DNA of 64,000 bases from Chrysomallon squamiferum (Eukaryota > Mollusca > Gastropoda > Neomphalida > Peltospiridae). How positions within the stretch are numbered: the stretch's first letter is position 1; each line of letters begins with the position of its first letter. Positions 62,079 through 64,000 of the stretch are shown here, one piece after another. The notes under the pieces were generated by a model that had not been told where the DNA came from, did not search any database, and was given only the letters and a program-made list of their open reading frames with translations. The position numbers and the translations under genes were made by a program. The stretch is taken from positions 10,637,038 through 10,701,037 of the forward strand of contig CM022667.1 in assembly GCA_012295275.1 (NCBI GenBank), in the 5' to 3' direction.

Positions 62079-63163
62079 AATAACAAATATTTTGACAGAT
62101 ACACATCTCAACCATCTATGAGAATCGGTGAACAATAAAAACACTATTAGTATCTATTACACTGTTTGCTGTTGATGATATAATTCCATCAATGTTTATC
62201 AACTCTCTGTTAAGACATAATTAAGATATTTCTCCACATGTACGAAAAATAGCATCCTTCATGACACATCTTCTCCAAAAACAAAGATGGTGACACTTTT
62301 TTGTTGACCAAAAAGAGACAGAAAAAAAAGAAATATAGAGAGAAAAAAAAAGAGTTAGAAAAAGAAGGGGGGGAGACAAAAAAAAAATGTCTCTGAATTC
62401 AACAGCCTTGCTGTGGTGATGAATAAACAAAAAGAAAAATAAACAATTCTCGACAGTTGATTGTTCCGTTGTTAAATTGAGGTTTTCAAGGATATTAAGT
62501 ATGCATCTTCAAGGATTTTTATCTTTTGGGTTTTTTTTTTTTTTTTTTTTTGGGATGTGATTTTTCACTGTATTTTTTGCACCCATTTTGATGGGTGAAA
62601 ATGTAACAGTTGACTTTGATGGAGGGTAAAAGAGAAGTTCTGTGTTTGCTGGTGTCAGAATGCATGTACTGCTAATGAGAATCTCCTTCGTTTTATCTGG
62701 TGATAAAAATCTTGTTTTGCTGTTTTGTTACTTGTTTGTTTTGTGGTGAAAAAGGGAGAATTTATTTTTTTATTCTATGTTGTTGTTTTTGTTGTGATGT
62801 TGAATGTAGAAGTTTGATGATGTTTTGGTAGTTTTGTGTAAATAACAACGAGAGCAGCAACAACAATAACAACAACAACAATGATAAATAATAAATGAAA
62901 TCTGAACAAGAATTATTTCAAAACACACAACCTTTTCTAAAATAAATAATCATACCAAATAATAATAATAATAATAACAATAATAATAATAATAATAATA
63001 ATAATAGCAGGATCAACAACAAAAACACCAACAGCAAAAATGCAATAACAGTTATAATAATAAATTTTAAAAATGTGACATCACATTTTCATAGGCAGTT
63101 TTGCTATTAACATTTTTGAAAATTTATGATTAAAATGTTTCAGATAATCATGAAAGAAAATAA

Positions 63164-63220
<57 letters not shown>

Positions 63221-64000
63221 CATAATCATAATCATAATCATAATAATAATAATAAAAAATTTAAAATTTAAAAAACTTAAGAAAACATTTAAAAATGTTC
63301 TATGAGTTAAAATTGCTAGATTTATTTGTCATGTTTATTAATAATAATACTTTAATTTTTTGGGGTAATTATTAAACCTTTGTTACTAAATTTTTTGTTG
63401 CTGTTATTTTGATTACACTTAAGTATTATATTTTGATTAAACAGGTTATTCATTTGTTCTGTTTACGTAATTTTATGTCCACTGGTCATTTTTTAAATGT
63501 TATTTTGTTATTATAATTTATTATTATTTTAATAATTTTGTTATTATTACTGTTTTAATTGCCATTGTTATATTATTATTGTTATTATTGTTATTATTAT
63601 TATTATTATTATTATTAATTTAATTAATCATAATAATTGTTGAAATAACAACAATAACTGAATAACATTAATAACAATAACTGTCAACAAAAACAACAAA
63701 AATGAAAGGCAATTAAAATCGCAGGTGTTGAGAGCTTCTTGCAAACTCTTTTCAGACTGAGCTTACACACCTGTTGCATCAAATTAAGAATATAGTTTAT
63801 TTGTAGACAATTACAGGTGTATTTAGTCACTAAGTTATAATGGTAAAATAAGAAGTAGCAGCAGCAGTAGTAATAATAATAACAACAACAACAACAATAA
63901 TAATAATAACAGTAATAATAATAATAATAATAATAATACTAAGAATAAATTTTAAAAATATGTACTAGTACTGCTACTACTACTACTATTAAAATCATTT
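61471..64000. other. Microsatellite-rich right end
   Basis: Purine-rich sequence at 61490-61680, TATG repeats and an AG run at 62031-62074, a T run at 62529-62550, AAC/AAT runs at 62850-63005, a long AAT run at 63163-63254, TTA triplets at 63565-63616, and AAT triplets at 63868-63945. A small complex patch lies at 62560-62720. No gene seen. Confidence 0.7.

Overview
The window looks like genomic DNA from an invertebrate animal. It has small exons with GT-AG introns, strong AT bias, and very many microsatellites of the AAT, TTTA, GA/CT, CA/TG and CTGT types. I favour a lophotrochozoan, and a mollusc of the cephalopod kind is plausible. That taxonomic guess rests on texture and gene similarity only. 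There is no bacterial-type gene organisation.

Region 1 (about 2.0-11.4 kb, + strand) holds the only gene I can support. It is a nine-exon C2H2 zinc-finger transcription factor that I recognise as a ZFP64 orthologue. I joined the exons by hand. All eight junctions keep frame and use GT/AG, and the coding length comes to 4,410 nt (1,469 codons plus stop). The protein has an N-terminal degenerate finger, a long Gln/Ser-rich region with a CAG tract and an internal repeat of about 18 residues, nine clustered fingers, a basic spacer with a tenth finger, and a long Gln/Ser/Thr-rich tail. Points of interest are a tiny first coding exon, a weak exon 2 donor that allows a finger-less isoform, a splice acceptor built from a CATT-type microsatellite, a 54-bp minisatellite in intron 6, and tandem copies of the last exon's end, including donor-like sites.

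Region 2 (11.4-64 kb) is a gene desert of more than 50 kb with no supportable coding exon on either strand. An A/T- and microsatellite-rich matrix is broken by about two dozen islands of 150-900 bp. These are richer in CpG, of high complexity, and carry homeodomain-like TAATTA words. They look like conserved non-coding elements or enhancers. Whether they serve the ZFP64-like gene or a neighbour outside the window cannot be told from here.

Region 2 also holds several repeats that are not simple microsatellites: a two-copy dispersed element (24.9 and 32.6 kb), tRNA-like SINE remnants (42.6 and 50.15 kb), and tandem arrays with units of about 17, 34, 80, 115-135 and 135 bp. The 17-bp array is in effect a homotypic cluster of AGATAA (GATA-type) words. 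Very long purine or pyrimidine tracts (33.9-35.1 and 41.5-42.1 kb) and a strand-asymmetric G-rich block (29.4-29.7 kb) are candidates for non-B DNA. I did not find a clearly new multi-gene system.
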